NCBI GenBank assembly: GCA_003402735.1
Contig: QQNE01000004.1
Location: 1 to 64,000, forward strand
Reading direction: 5' to 3'
Origin: Verrucomicrobiota bacterium
GTDB taxonomy: Bacteria > Verrucomicrobiota > Verrucomicrobiia > Verrucomicrobiales > DEV007
Length of the DNA stretch: 64,000 nt
A program made the translations under genes and the position numbers. Below the pieces are notes generated by a model. The model was not told the origin of the DNA and ran no database searches. It saw only the letters and a list, made by a program, of their open reading frames with translations. Positions 1 to 8,145 of this stretch are shown piece after piece. How positions within the stretch are numbered: position 1 is the stretch's first letter; every line of letters begins with the position of its first letter.

Positions 1-203
1 AAGACCTCGATCCCGCAGAAGTGGGCCGCCCCGAAGACCAGGGAGCGGAAATGCTCCTTTTCCTCCGGGCCGAAGAGGAAGATGCCGCCGGCGGTGCGGT
101 TGACGACGTGCATCACGCCCCAGAAGGAGGTGCCTCCTGGCAAAAAGCGCTTGTATTTGGGAAACGGGCTGTCTGCGATGGGGATCATGGTGACTGCAAT
201 CAT
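1..203 (-). CDS. REP-associated tyrosine transposase (RAYT, IS200/Y1_Tnp-like), N-terminal part, truncated by window edge
   Basis: Manual minus-strand translation: MIAVTMIPIADSPFPKYKRFLPGGTSFWGVMHVVNRTAGGIFLFGPEEKEHFRSLVFGAAHFCGIEV..., matching the RAYT N-terminal pattern (H-V-x-N-R/S-R-T ... F-x-x-x-E-K-E-x-F ... FCGIEV). Start may be 203 or 188. Confidence 0.75.
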   Translation of the reverse strand, partial: MIAVTMIPIADSPFPKYKRFLPGGTSFWGVMHVVNRTAGGIFLFGPEEKEHFRSLVFGAAHFCGIEV

Positions 204-247
204 GAACACGCTCACTAGAACAGTCAAGCGAGATTTTTTCTTCCAGG

Positions 248-383
248 GTCAAGCAGGATGACTGTTTCGGCCGCGATCCGCCCGTAGTGGAATAGTCAAG
301 CAGGATGACTGGTGCGGTTTTGCAAATTCGCGATTTGCGGCCGCCCCCCGCCAGGCTTGAGCAAACAGTCAAGCAGGATGACT
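248..383. repeat. REP-like hairpin repeat array: three copies of GTCAAGCAGGATGACT (248-263, 295-310, 368-383)
   Basis: Exact 16-mer three times; copies 2 and 3 extend to AGTCA-AGCAGGA-TGACT (5-bp stem, 7-nt loop). Lies just upstream of the RAYT start. Confidence 0.8.
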
Positions 384-555
384 GGTGAGCGCAGGCTTAC
401 TCTTCACTGTTGCCGGCAAGCATTTCGGGCCTTGTGCTCCTACCGAAATCCTCCGCGACTCCGTGAAGGGCTTTGCTTGGCCAGCTTCCGCCTCGCGCCT
501 TGCCTTGTGCTCCGGGTCCTTTGCGCTCGACATCCCTGCGGCTTTCCGCAGGCTC

Positions 556-1554
556 TCAGACGGGGCGGACCGCGAGGTCGAACTCCGGGACGGCAAGGGA
601 CCCTTTTTCGAGATGATCGAGGAGGCGGTTGGCGTGCCAAGGGGCCAACAGGGAGCCCCGTGAGCCGAGTCCGTTGAAGAGGATCTGGTGCGGGTCGGTC
701 GGGTGCGGACCCAGAATGGGCCGTCCCTGGCGGGCCATGGGGCGGATGGCTGCCTCTTCCCTGATCAAGTTCCAGGGAGAGTCGATCCATGTGTCGATGA
801 AGGCGGTGAGCTCCTCCCGGGCTTGCGGAGACGGGGAGGCATCGGACGGTTCCCATTCATACGTGGAACCGACGCGGTAGAGATCATCTCCTTGGGAAAG
901 GATCCATTTCCCTGCGTGGATGATCCTGGTTTCGTGGAAGCCGGGAGCGTGGATGGTGAGGATGGTCCCGCGTGCCGGCCGGATCGGGACGTGGGCAAAC
1001 GGGCCGCAGTGGCGGGCGTGATGACCGAGACACCAGACGAGAGGCGTTTGCGCGCCGGTCTCAATCCTTCCCTGGCGAAAGGCTCCGAGATTTCGCAACC
1101 AGGCTCGGGTGGCGTCGAGAAACGGCACGCTGTGGAGGCGACCGCAGCGTCTGGTGGTGAATCCTCCAAACGGGGCGCGGTCTTCCCAGTCCGGCGGCAG
1201 GGGTTCATGCCAGGGATCGTAGCGAGGATCCCGAAGTCGCTGGTTCCATCGGTCCGCTTGGGTCTGGTCTGTGAAGAGGCGGAGGATGGGGCGTTCCTCG
1301 AAGAACGACGCGCCGAGGGTTTTTTCCCAACGTCGATAGAAATCACGGGCGGAGGACCAGAGAACTTCTTCATCTTCCCCGAGGGCGAGGCGTGGTCCGG
1401 AAATCGGGTTCATCAGGCCAGCGGCGACCCGTGAACAGGTGGTGGCCTCCTGTGGATCGACGACCTCCACCGTTCGGCCGCGGGCGATGGCGGTCAGGGC
1501 AAAGACGGATCCGGCGAGGCCCTGGCCGGCGATGAGAAAGTCCGGTGCGCTCAC
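556..1554 (-). CDS. FAD-dependent oxidoreductase (DAO/DadA-like)
   Basis: 332 aa ORF; N-terminal dinucleotide-binding motif FLIAGQGLAGSVFALTAIARGRTVEVVD. Confidence 0.8.
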   Translation of the reverse strand: MSAPDFLIAGQGLAGSVFALTAIARGRTVEVVDPQEATTCSRVAAGLMNPISGPRLALGEDEEVLWSSARDFYRRWEKTLGASFFEERPILRLFTDQTQADRWNQRLRDPRYDPWHEPLPPDWEDRAPFGGFTTRRCGRLHSVPFLDATRAWLRNLGAFRQGRIETGAQTPLVWCLGHHARHCGPFAHVPIRPARGTILTIHAPGFHETRIIHAGKWILSQGDDLYRVGSTYEWEPSDASPSPQAREELTAFIDTWIDSPWNLIREEAAIRPMARQGRPILGPHPTDPHQILFNGLGSRGSLLAPWHANRLLDHLEKGSLAVPEFDLAVRPV

Positions 1555-1820
1555 GGGCGGCCGGAATAGTTGAACAGTTCGGAGAGGGCGAAGCGTTGTT
1601 TGGTGGCGGCGTTGAGGGCGTTGAGGACTTTCACCTGGACCTTGCGGGAGAGGCGGCGGCCTTTGGCGGCCTTGGCCACCATCTTGTGGGTGATCTGCTC
1701 GGTGGAAGCGGCCACGAGGTCGTGGTGGCTCAAAGCCAGTGCCTCGAGGAGCTGGGCGATGGGTTGGGGACCGAGGTTTCGCTCCTCTTCGCCATCATGG
1801 TTGGAAAGCCCGCTGTTCAT
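1551..1820 (-). CDS. Small conserved hypothetical protein
   Basis: 89 aa ORF ending at a 4-nt overlap with the start of the oxidoreductase gene (operon-like). Confidence 0.5.
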   Translation of the reverse strand: MNSGLSNHDGEEERNLGPQPIAQLLEALALSHHDLVAASTEQITHKMVAKAAKGRRLSRKVQVKVLNALNAATKQRFALSELFNYSGRP

Positions 1821-1877
1821 TCCCTGAAACCAATGTTTGAAATTCCCCTAATCTCCATCTAAACCTGCCGGCCTGCC

Positions 1878-2846
1878 ATGACAAATCTGACCCGCGTTTT
1901 GCTCACGACCACGTCGTTCCAGGACACGCCCGGCCCGCACCATGCTTTGCTGGAGAGCCAGGGATTTGAAATCGTCCGCGAGCGGGGTCCGCTTCCTGAA
2001 AGCCGCATGTTGGAACTGGCGGGCGAGTTTGACGCCTTTCTTTGCGGGGACGATGCCATCACGCAGGCGGTCATCGACAAATCGTTGTCGCGGCTCAAGG
2101 TCATCAGCAAATACGGCATCGGCCTGGACAAGATCGATGTGGCGCACGCGACCTTGCAGAAGATTCCGGTGCTCTTCACCCCGGGCGTGAACCACACCAC
2201 GGTGGCGGAACACACCTTCGGTTTGTTGCTGGCGATCAGCAAACACATCGTCACGGTGGGAGCGGCGGCGCGTCAGGGGGAATGGAAGCGCATCACCGGC
2301 CACGAGATTCTCGGGCAAACGATGGGCATCATCGGTCTGGGAAGGATCGGCAAGGAGGTCGCCACGCGGGCTCAGGCTTTCGGGATGCCGGTGATCGCTT
2401 ACGACATCCATTGGGACGAGGCGTTTGCCAGGGAACACGGGATTGTGCGGTGTGCCACCATGGACGAGGTTTTGCGCGGGGCCGATGTCATCTCTCTGCA
2501 TTGTTTTCTGAGTGAGGAAACCCGCGGGATGATCAATAAGACCACGATCGCCACGATGAAGAACACGGCGGTGGTGCTGAACTGTGCCCGGGGGGAATTG
2601 GTGGTCAGTGAGGACATGGCCGAGGCGCTGGCGGCGGGTCAACTGGGCGGCTACGGCACGGACGTGCTCGATGAGGAACCGCCGAAGCCGGATCACGTCT
2701 TGCTCCGGGCCCCGAATTGCGTGATCACCTCTCACATCGGGTCTCGCACCTATGAAAGTGTCGTCCGTCAGGCGGGTCGCGCCACCGCCAACCTGATCAA
2801 CTACCTCAACGGCGATCCGGATTTTATCCAAGCGAACAAATTCTGA
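1878..2846 (+). CDS. D-2-hydroxyacid dehydrogenase / phosphoglycerate dehydrogenase family
   Basis: NAD-binding GIIGLGRIGKEVATRAQAFGMPVIAYD and catalytic-region NCARGELV / IGSRT. Confidence 0.9.
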   Translation: MTNLTRVLLTTTSFQDTPGPHHALLESQGFEIVRERGPLPESRMLELAGEFDAFLCGDDAITQAVIDKSLSRLKVISKYGIGLDKIDVAHATLQKIPVLFTPGVNHTTVAEHTFGLLLAISKHIVTVGAAARQGEWKRITGHEILGQTMGIIGLGRIGKEVATRAQAFGMPVIAYDIHWDEAFAREHGIVRCATMDEVLRGADVISLHCFLSEETRGMINKTTIATMKNTAVVLNCARGELVVSEDMAEALAAGQLGGYGTDVLDEEPPKPDHVLLRAPNCVITSHIGSRTYESVVRQAGRATANLINYLNGDPDFIQANKF

Positions 2847-2862
2847 GTCAAAGAAACGCATT

Positions 2863-3960
2863 ATGTCCCTCGATATCCGACCCTCCAAAGATTGTCTTTT
2901 CGATTGCGTCTCGCTCGGCGAGGTGATGCTCCGGCTCGATCCCGGTGAAGGGCGGGTGCATACCACCCGTTATTTTCAAGCCTGGGAAGGCGGCGGTGAA
3001 TACAACGTGGCCCGCGGGTTGCGCCGCTGTTTCGGGCTGCGTGGAGCGGTGGTGACCGCGTTTGCCGACAACCCGGTGGGGCGCCTCATCGAGGACTTTA
3101 TTCTCCAGGGCGGGATCGATACCCGTTACATCCAATGGAAGGGTTACGACGGCATCGGGCGGACCGTGCGCAACGGGTTGAATTTCACCGAGCGCGGGTT
3201 CGGGATTCGTGGCGCGGTCGGGTGTCCTGACCGAGGCAACACCGCCGCCTCGCAGATGAAGCCGGGCGACATCGATTGGGAGGCGATCTTCGGCCGGGAC
3301 GGGGTGCGCTGGTTCCATACCGGGGGGATCTTTGCGGCGCTTTCCGAAACGACGGCGGAGTTGACGATTGAAGCCTGTCAGGCCGCGCGCAAGCATGGCA
3401 CGATCGTCTCTTATGATCTGAACTATCGTCCCTCCCTCTGGAAGTCGATTGGCGGCCTGAAGAAGGCGCAGGAGGTGAACCGGGAGATTGCGAAGTATGT
3501 GGATGTGATGATCGGCAACGAGGAGGATTTCACGGCGTCGCTCGGGTTCCACGTGGAAGGCGTGGATCACAATGTGAGTGGGATTGAGGTGGAGAACTTT
3601 AAGAAGATGATCGTGACAGCGGTGAAAGAGTTTCCGAACTTCAAGGTCACCGCCACGACCCTGCGCGAGGTCCACAGCGCAACGATCAACGACTGGGGAG
3701 CTATCTGCTGGCACGACGGGGAATTTTATCCCGCCACCCAGCGCGACCGGCTGGAGATCATGGACCGGGTCGGAGGTGGCGACAGTTTCGCATCGGGCCT
3801 GATTTACGGGTTCCTGGAGTGGAACGATCCGCACAAGGCGGTGGAGTATGGTGCGGCGCACGGGGCGCTGGCGATGACCACGCCTGGCGACACCACCATG
3901 GCCAGCTTGGCGGAGGTGACCAAGGTGGTGGAGGGCGGTGGTGCCCGGGTGGTGCGCTGA
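2863..3960 (+). CDS. PfkB-family sugar kinase (2-keto-3-deoxygluconate kinase-like)
   Basis: SLGEVMLRLDPGE N-terminus and DRVGGGDSFASGLIYGFL (PfkB signature). Confidence 0.85.
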   Translation: MSLDIRPSKDCLFDCVSLGEVMLRLDPGEGRVHTTRYFQAWEGGGEYNVARGLRRCFGLRGAVVTAFADNPVGRLIEDFILQGGIDTRYIQWKGYDGIGRTVRNGLNFTERGFGIRGAVGCPDRGNTAASQMKPGDIDWEAIFGRDGVRWFHTGGIFAALSETTAELTIEACQAARKHGTIVSYDLNYRPSLWKSIGGLKKAQEVNREIAKYVDVMIGNEEDFTASLGFHVEGVDHNVSGIEVENFKKMIVTAVKEFPNFKVTATTLREVHSATINDWGAICWHDGEFYPATQRDRLEIMDRVGGGDSFASGLIYGFLEWNDPHKAVEYGAAHGALAMTTPGDTTMASLAEVTKVVEGGGARVVR

Positions 3961-4047
3961 TGGGTCCCGTGGGTTCCGGGCGCAGTTGGCCCTCCAGCGG
4001 AATCACTGCTTGCGGGCGGGCCCGGTCCCTGTGATATCTGGGTGCGA

Positions 4048-4926
4048 ATGCGGAGCATGACTGGATTTGGGAGCGGTGAAGCTTCCTCAAGCAGGTTGAA
4101 GATCAGTGTGGAGATGGCCTCGGTGAACCGGAAGCAGGCCGAACTGGTCATCAATTTGCCGCGCACCTTGGCGTCGCTGGAGCCGCGGATTCGGGCGGGG
4201 ATTCTGGAAGTTTTTTCGCGGGGGCGCATCACCGTTCACGTGGGGGTCGAGCCGTTGGGAGGCGCGCGGAGCTCCTTGCAGGTGGACGATCAGCTCGCGA
4301 CCGAATATCACCAGGCGTTTCAGTTGCTGCAGCAGATCTGGGGTGGGCAGATGGTGCCGTTCCAGGCGGCGGACCTGCTGCGTGCGCCCGGGGTGTTCAC
4401 GGTCAAGGAGGAAGCGGTCAGTCTGCACGATGTCGAACCGCTGCTGGAAGACGCCTTGAGCGAGGCGTTCAGCCGGTTGCTCGACATGCAGAATGTGGAG
4501 GGGGCGCGGCTTCGGGCGGATTTGCGGGATCGCCTGGAGGCGCTGCGCGGGCGGGTGGGGGAGATTGCCGGGCAATCTCCTCGGGTCAAGGAGCGGTATC
4601 GCCACCAGCTTCAGAAGCGGTTGCAGGATCTCAGCGTGAACCTTCAGATGGACGATGAGCGTTTGCTGCGGGAATTCGCCATCTTTGCGGAGCGGTGTGA
4701 CATCAGCGAGGAACTGACGCGGTTGGACAGTCATTTCGGGCAGTTCCAACGCTATTTTGATCAAGAGGATCCGATGGGTCGGTCCCTCGATTTCCTTTGT
4801 CAGGAAGTGAACCGGGAGTTGAATACGATCGGTTCCAAGGCGAACGACGCCGTCATCGCGCATGCGGTGGTGGAGGCGAAGACGGAATTGGAGAAGATCC
4901 GGGAGCAAGTTCAGAATGTGCAGTGA
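4048..4926 (+). CDS. YicC family endoribonuclease
   Basis: N-terminus MRSMTGFGSGEA and C-terminal EVNRELNTIGSKANDAVIAHAVVEAKTELEKIREQVQNVQ are typical of YicC; next to gmk. Confidence 0.9.
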   Translation: MRSMTGFGSGEASSSRLKISVEMASVNRKQAELVINLPRTLASLEPRIRAGILEVFSRGRITVHVGVEPLGGARSSLQVDDQLATEYHQAFQLLQQIWGGQMVPFQAADLLRAPGVFTVKEEAVSLHDVEPLLEDALSEAFSRLLDMQNVEGARLRADLRDRLEALRGRVGEIAGQSPRVKERYRHQLQKRLQDLSVNLQMDDERLLREFAIFAERCDISEELTRLDSHFGQFQRYFDQEDPMGRSLDFLCQEVNRELNTIGSKANDAVIAHAVVEAKTELEKIREQVQNVQ

Positions 4927-4927
4927 C

Positions 4928-5536
4928 ATGAGGCGCAGGGGAATCTTGTGCGTTGTCTCGGGACCGTCGGGTTCTGGCAAGACCACGTTGTGCCATCGGG
5001 CGGCGGCGGAACATCCCGGCGTGGCCTACTCGGTATCCTGCACGACGCGACCGCCGCGACCGGGGGAAACCGATGACGTGGACTACCATTTTCTGGCCCG
5101 GGAAGATTTTGAGGGCCGGATCTCGCGGGGCGAGTTTTTGGAACATGCCTTGGTGCATCAGAAGCATTACTACGGGACATTGAAGTCCGAGGTCCTGGAT
5201 CATTTGCGGAATGGGCGGGACGTGGTCATGGACCTAGACGTGCAGGGCGCGGCCCAGTTGCGGGCTTCTGGGGACGAGGAGATCCGGTGCTCGTTGGTGG
5301 ATGTGTTTATTTTGCCGGGGAGTCTAGAGGAACTCGAGGTTCGGATCCGCGGGCGCGGGGCCATGGCGGAGGAGGAGATCCAACGGCGGTTGCGCAATGC
5401 GGAGGGCGAAATGGCGCACTGGCCCGATTACGTCTACACCCTCGTCACCGGGGATCGCGAGGAGGATTTCGTCCGCTTCAAGGCCATTCTTGAGGCGGAG
5501 CGGATGCGGAGCTCACGGTTGCGAGGTTCGCGTTGA
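4928..5536 (+). CDS. gmk: Guanylate kinase
   Basis: P-loop GPSGSGKTTL, SVSCTTRPPRPGETDDVDYHF; start ATG 4928 lies just after the YicC stop. Confidence 0.93.
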   Translation: MRRRGILCVVSGPSGSGKTTLCHRAAAEHPGVAYSVSCTTRPPRPGETDDVDYHFLAREDFEGRISRGEFLEHALVHQKHYYGTLKSEVLDHLRNGRDVVMDLDVQGAAQLRASGDEEIRCSLVDVFILPGSLEELEVRIRGRGAMAEEEIQRRLRNAEGEMAHWPDYVYTLVTGDREEDFVRFKAILEAERMRSSRLRGSR

Positions 5537-5552
5537 GGGTCGAGCTTGGTCC

Positions 5553-6101
5553 ATGGCGACGATTCTTTTGGGCATCACCGGGTCCATCGCGGCTTACAAG
5601 GCGGCGGACCTGACCAGCCAGCTCCGGAAGCTCGGCCACGAGGTCCACGTCATCATGACGCGGGATGCGGCCGAGTTCATCGCGCCGCTCACGTTGCAGG
5701 TGCTCTCCCGGCATCCGGTGACGACGGATCTTTACGACGAGAAAGCGAGCTGGCATCCGGGCCACATCCAGCTGGCGGATTCGGCGGATCTGCTGGTCGT
5801 GGCTCCGGCCACCGCCAACATCCTGGCCAAGCTCGCTTGCGGATTGGCCGACGACGCCCTGAGCGCGATCGCGCTGGCCTGTCAGGCTCCGATGCTCATC
5901 GCCCCGGCGATGAACGGAAAGATGTGGATACACCCCGCCACCCAGGAGAATGTGCGGCGGTTGCAGGACCGGGGAGTTGGGTTCATCGGCCCGGAGGAGG
6001 AGGGGATGCTGGCCTGTGGTTATGAGGGCCAGGGGCGGCTCTGGCCCGTGGAAGGGATCGTGGGCCGGATCGCCCAGATCCTTTCCGGGGGCAACGAATG
6101 A
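5553..6101 (+). CDS. Phosphopantothenoylcysteine decarboxylase / flavoprotein (CoaC domain only)
   Basis: MATILLGITGSIAAYKAADLTSQLRKLGHEVHVIMTRDA..., LIAPAMNGKMW, LACGYEGQGRL; no CoaB domain follows. Confidence 0.88.
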   Translation: MATILLGITGSIAAYKAADLTSQLRKLGHEVHVIMTRDAAEFIAPLTLQVLSRHPVTTDLYDEKASWHPGHIQLADSADLLVVAPATANILAKLACGLADDALSAIALACQAPMLIAPAMNGKMWIHPATQENVRRLQDRGVGFIGPEEEGMLACGYEGQGRLWPVEGIVGRIAQILSGGNE

Positions 6102-6107
6102 GGGTTC

Positions 6108-7015
6108 TCAGAGCGCGTTGACGGTGGCGATGGAGGAAGTGGCTGTGACCGCGCCGCGAACCACACGCGCCACCACCCGGGTCGGGAATGGGCTGACGTC
6201 GCGCCCGGTGAACCTGTAGGTGAACGTTCCCGGGAGAGCATCCGCGGTGGCGGTGACCGTTGCGATCCGTGTGTCCACCACTCCATCGGGACGGACCCGG
6301 AAGATTTGCACGGTGACCGGAGCGGTGCCGGTCACTCCCGAAACGGCTCCGTTGACGGTCAATTCGCCGCGGGCTGTGCGTCCGTTAGCCAGCAGGACAC
6401 TGGCTTGAAGGGCGGGGCTGGCTGCGGGAACGCCGACGGCATTGAGTGAGAAGGCATAGAAGGCGTTGTCCAATTCGCTGTAATAGCCTTCGATGGCCAG
6501 CGCGGTGCCGGGAAGGATCGCAGGCAGGGCGATCTCAAACCCCAGATCGTTGAGGGGGGCGCCGAGCCTGATCCGGGGATCGTTGAGAGGCTTCACCAGC
6601 ATGCCGTTGGCCCGAATCGTGCCGACCGGATCGGTGACCAGGCGGGGGGTCGCGATGCCGAGCACCACGTTTTCCGCGGGTTCGACAAAGACGCTCGTGG
6701 CGGTGAGCAGACCGGTGGCGTTCACCGTTCCGAGACGATGGCGGTGCCGCCGAGGAAGCCGTCCTTGTCGCGTCCCGGGAAACGCGTCGTGCTCGTCAGG
6801 TCTGCGAGGGTGAGATCATCCCTTGTGGGGGAGGAAATCACGGCAGTGGCGGGAACGCTGACGCGGGTGTCCATCACCTTGAGTTCGACGGAATTGGTGC
6901 CCGGGGTGATGGCGGTGAGAGTGCCTTCAATTTCGGAAGGCAAGACAACCTGAGCGGAAACAAAGGGCGCGAAGGCCAGGGAAGCGAGAAGAACGGCGAT
7001 CTGAGTAGGTTTCAT
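6108..7015 (-). pseudogene. Secreted protein (DUF5666-like repeats) split by an apparent frameshift into ORFs 6722-7015 and 6108-6725
   Basis: ORF1 has a signal peptide (MKPTQIAVLLASLAFAPFVSAQ) and ends GGTAIVSER*. The ORF2 frame reads GTVNATGLLTATSVFVEP from the same site. Adding one C (gtctcCggaacggtgaac) gives AIVSGTVNATG continuously. Confidence 0.65.
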
Positions 7016-7186
7016 GTTTTAAGGAGAGGGTTGGAACGACCAGTATTTATGCGTTTTCTATGACTTTAAGCTACTGCCAGACCTAGCAATTTCTTGGAGC
7101 CAGATCAAGCGGAGTTCCAATATTCTTAAAATAATATCTCTGAGCGATGTTGTTTTCTGGTTATTTCAATATTTTCTATATTTAGA

Positions 7187-7810
7187 CTAACGGCCAAACA
7201 TTTCTTGGAGTCGTTGATGACGTTCCCGCAACTCCTGCATGCGGGAGGGTTGTTCGGTCTTTCCCGGTTCGGCATCCTTGGTCCAATCTCCCATGGTGGC
7301 GTCCTTGGTGAGCAGGACAGGGGCATCGAGGCGGGCGGAGCGGGAGTCTACCACGAGACCCGGAGCCAGTTCGTCGGCTTGATCTCCCGGTTGGGACGTG
7401 GAGATCCAGAAGGTCTGCCCTTGCCATGTGACCAGGGCCTCGGGGCCGTGCTGATCGTTCCCGCGTTCCAGTTGCAGCAGATGCATCGGTTGCTCAGTTC
7501 GCTCCTGTGAGGAGTCGAGCACAAAGGTTTCCATGGTGGTTCGGTTGAAGATGACCGCGGTCTCGACGCCACCCACTTCCCCCCAGCCGGCGAGCCGGTG
7601 GTCGGCTGCCTCCTGAGGTTTGTCCTGGGAACCTTCCTGAACGGTGTCAGGCTTGGTGGGCCGGGCGAAAAGGGGTTCCTGCCACAACACCTCGTAACGG
7701 GAGAGATCGGACTTTTCCGGGACGAAGGGAGGTGCGGCCATCGCTGGAGCCTGACAAGCCAAGAGGGTGATCAGGGCAGGGAATGGGGCCAGAGATCGTG
7801 GATGTTTCAT
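7187..7810 (-). CDS. Hypothetical secreted protein
   Basis: 208 aa from ATG 7810: MKHPRSLAPFPALITLLACQAPAMAAPPF... signal peptide. Confidence 0.6.
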   Translation of the reverse strand: MKHPRSLAPFPALITLLACQAPAMAAPPFVPEKSDLSRYEVLWQEPLFARPTKPDTVQEGSQDKPQEAADHRLAGWGEVGGVETAVIFNRTTMETFVLDSSQERTEQPMHLLQLERGNDQHGPEALVTWQGQTFWISTSQPGDQADELAPGLVVDSRSARLDAPVLLTKDATMGDWTKDAEPGKTEQPSRMQELRERHQRLQEMFGR

Positions 7811-8145
7811 TTGGGGAGGGAGCGGTGTGGGGCGGTGTGGGTGGAAATTTGATAGTGACCGGAAGAGGGGCCGAGAGCCGCCTGCAGGGTGGCTGCGTCC
7901 AGTTCGGGAGAAGTGCTCTCCACGGTGAGAGTGGGGAGTTCGTCCCCGGTGGCCTTGAGGATTTTCACGGTCAGGACTCCGTCCACTTTGCGGATGCGAT
8001 CCTTGACGACCTTGGAGCAGGCGCTGCACACCACGCCGGCGACGGAGAAGTGGTGGGTGTAGGTTTCAGGTTCCGCAGCCTTGGGGGAAGCGGCCAGTGC
8101 AAAGCTGATCAGGGTTGCCGCGGAGGCAAGGTGGAGGGCTTTCAT
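7807..8145 (-). CDS. Secreted heavy-metal-associated (HMA) domain protein
   Basis: MKALHLASAATLISFALAA signal peptide; FSVAGVVCSACSKVVKDRIRKVDGVLTVKIL (HMA-like CxxC). Confidence 0.75.
   Translation of the reverse strand: MKALHLASAATLISFALAASPKAAEPETYTHHFSVAGVVCSACSKVVKDRIRKVDGVLTVKILKATGDELPTLTVESTSPELDAATLQAALGPSSGHYQISTHTAPHRSLPK

Noticed and set aside
7086-7210. 11-bp direct repeat ATTTCTTGGAG flanking an AT-rich intergenic stretch
   Set aside because: One copy is inside the 3' end of a CDS; short, two copies only, no inverted ends, so not treated as a mobile element.
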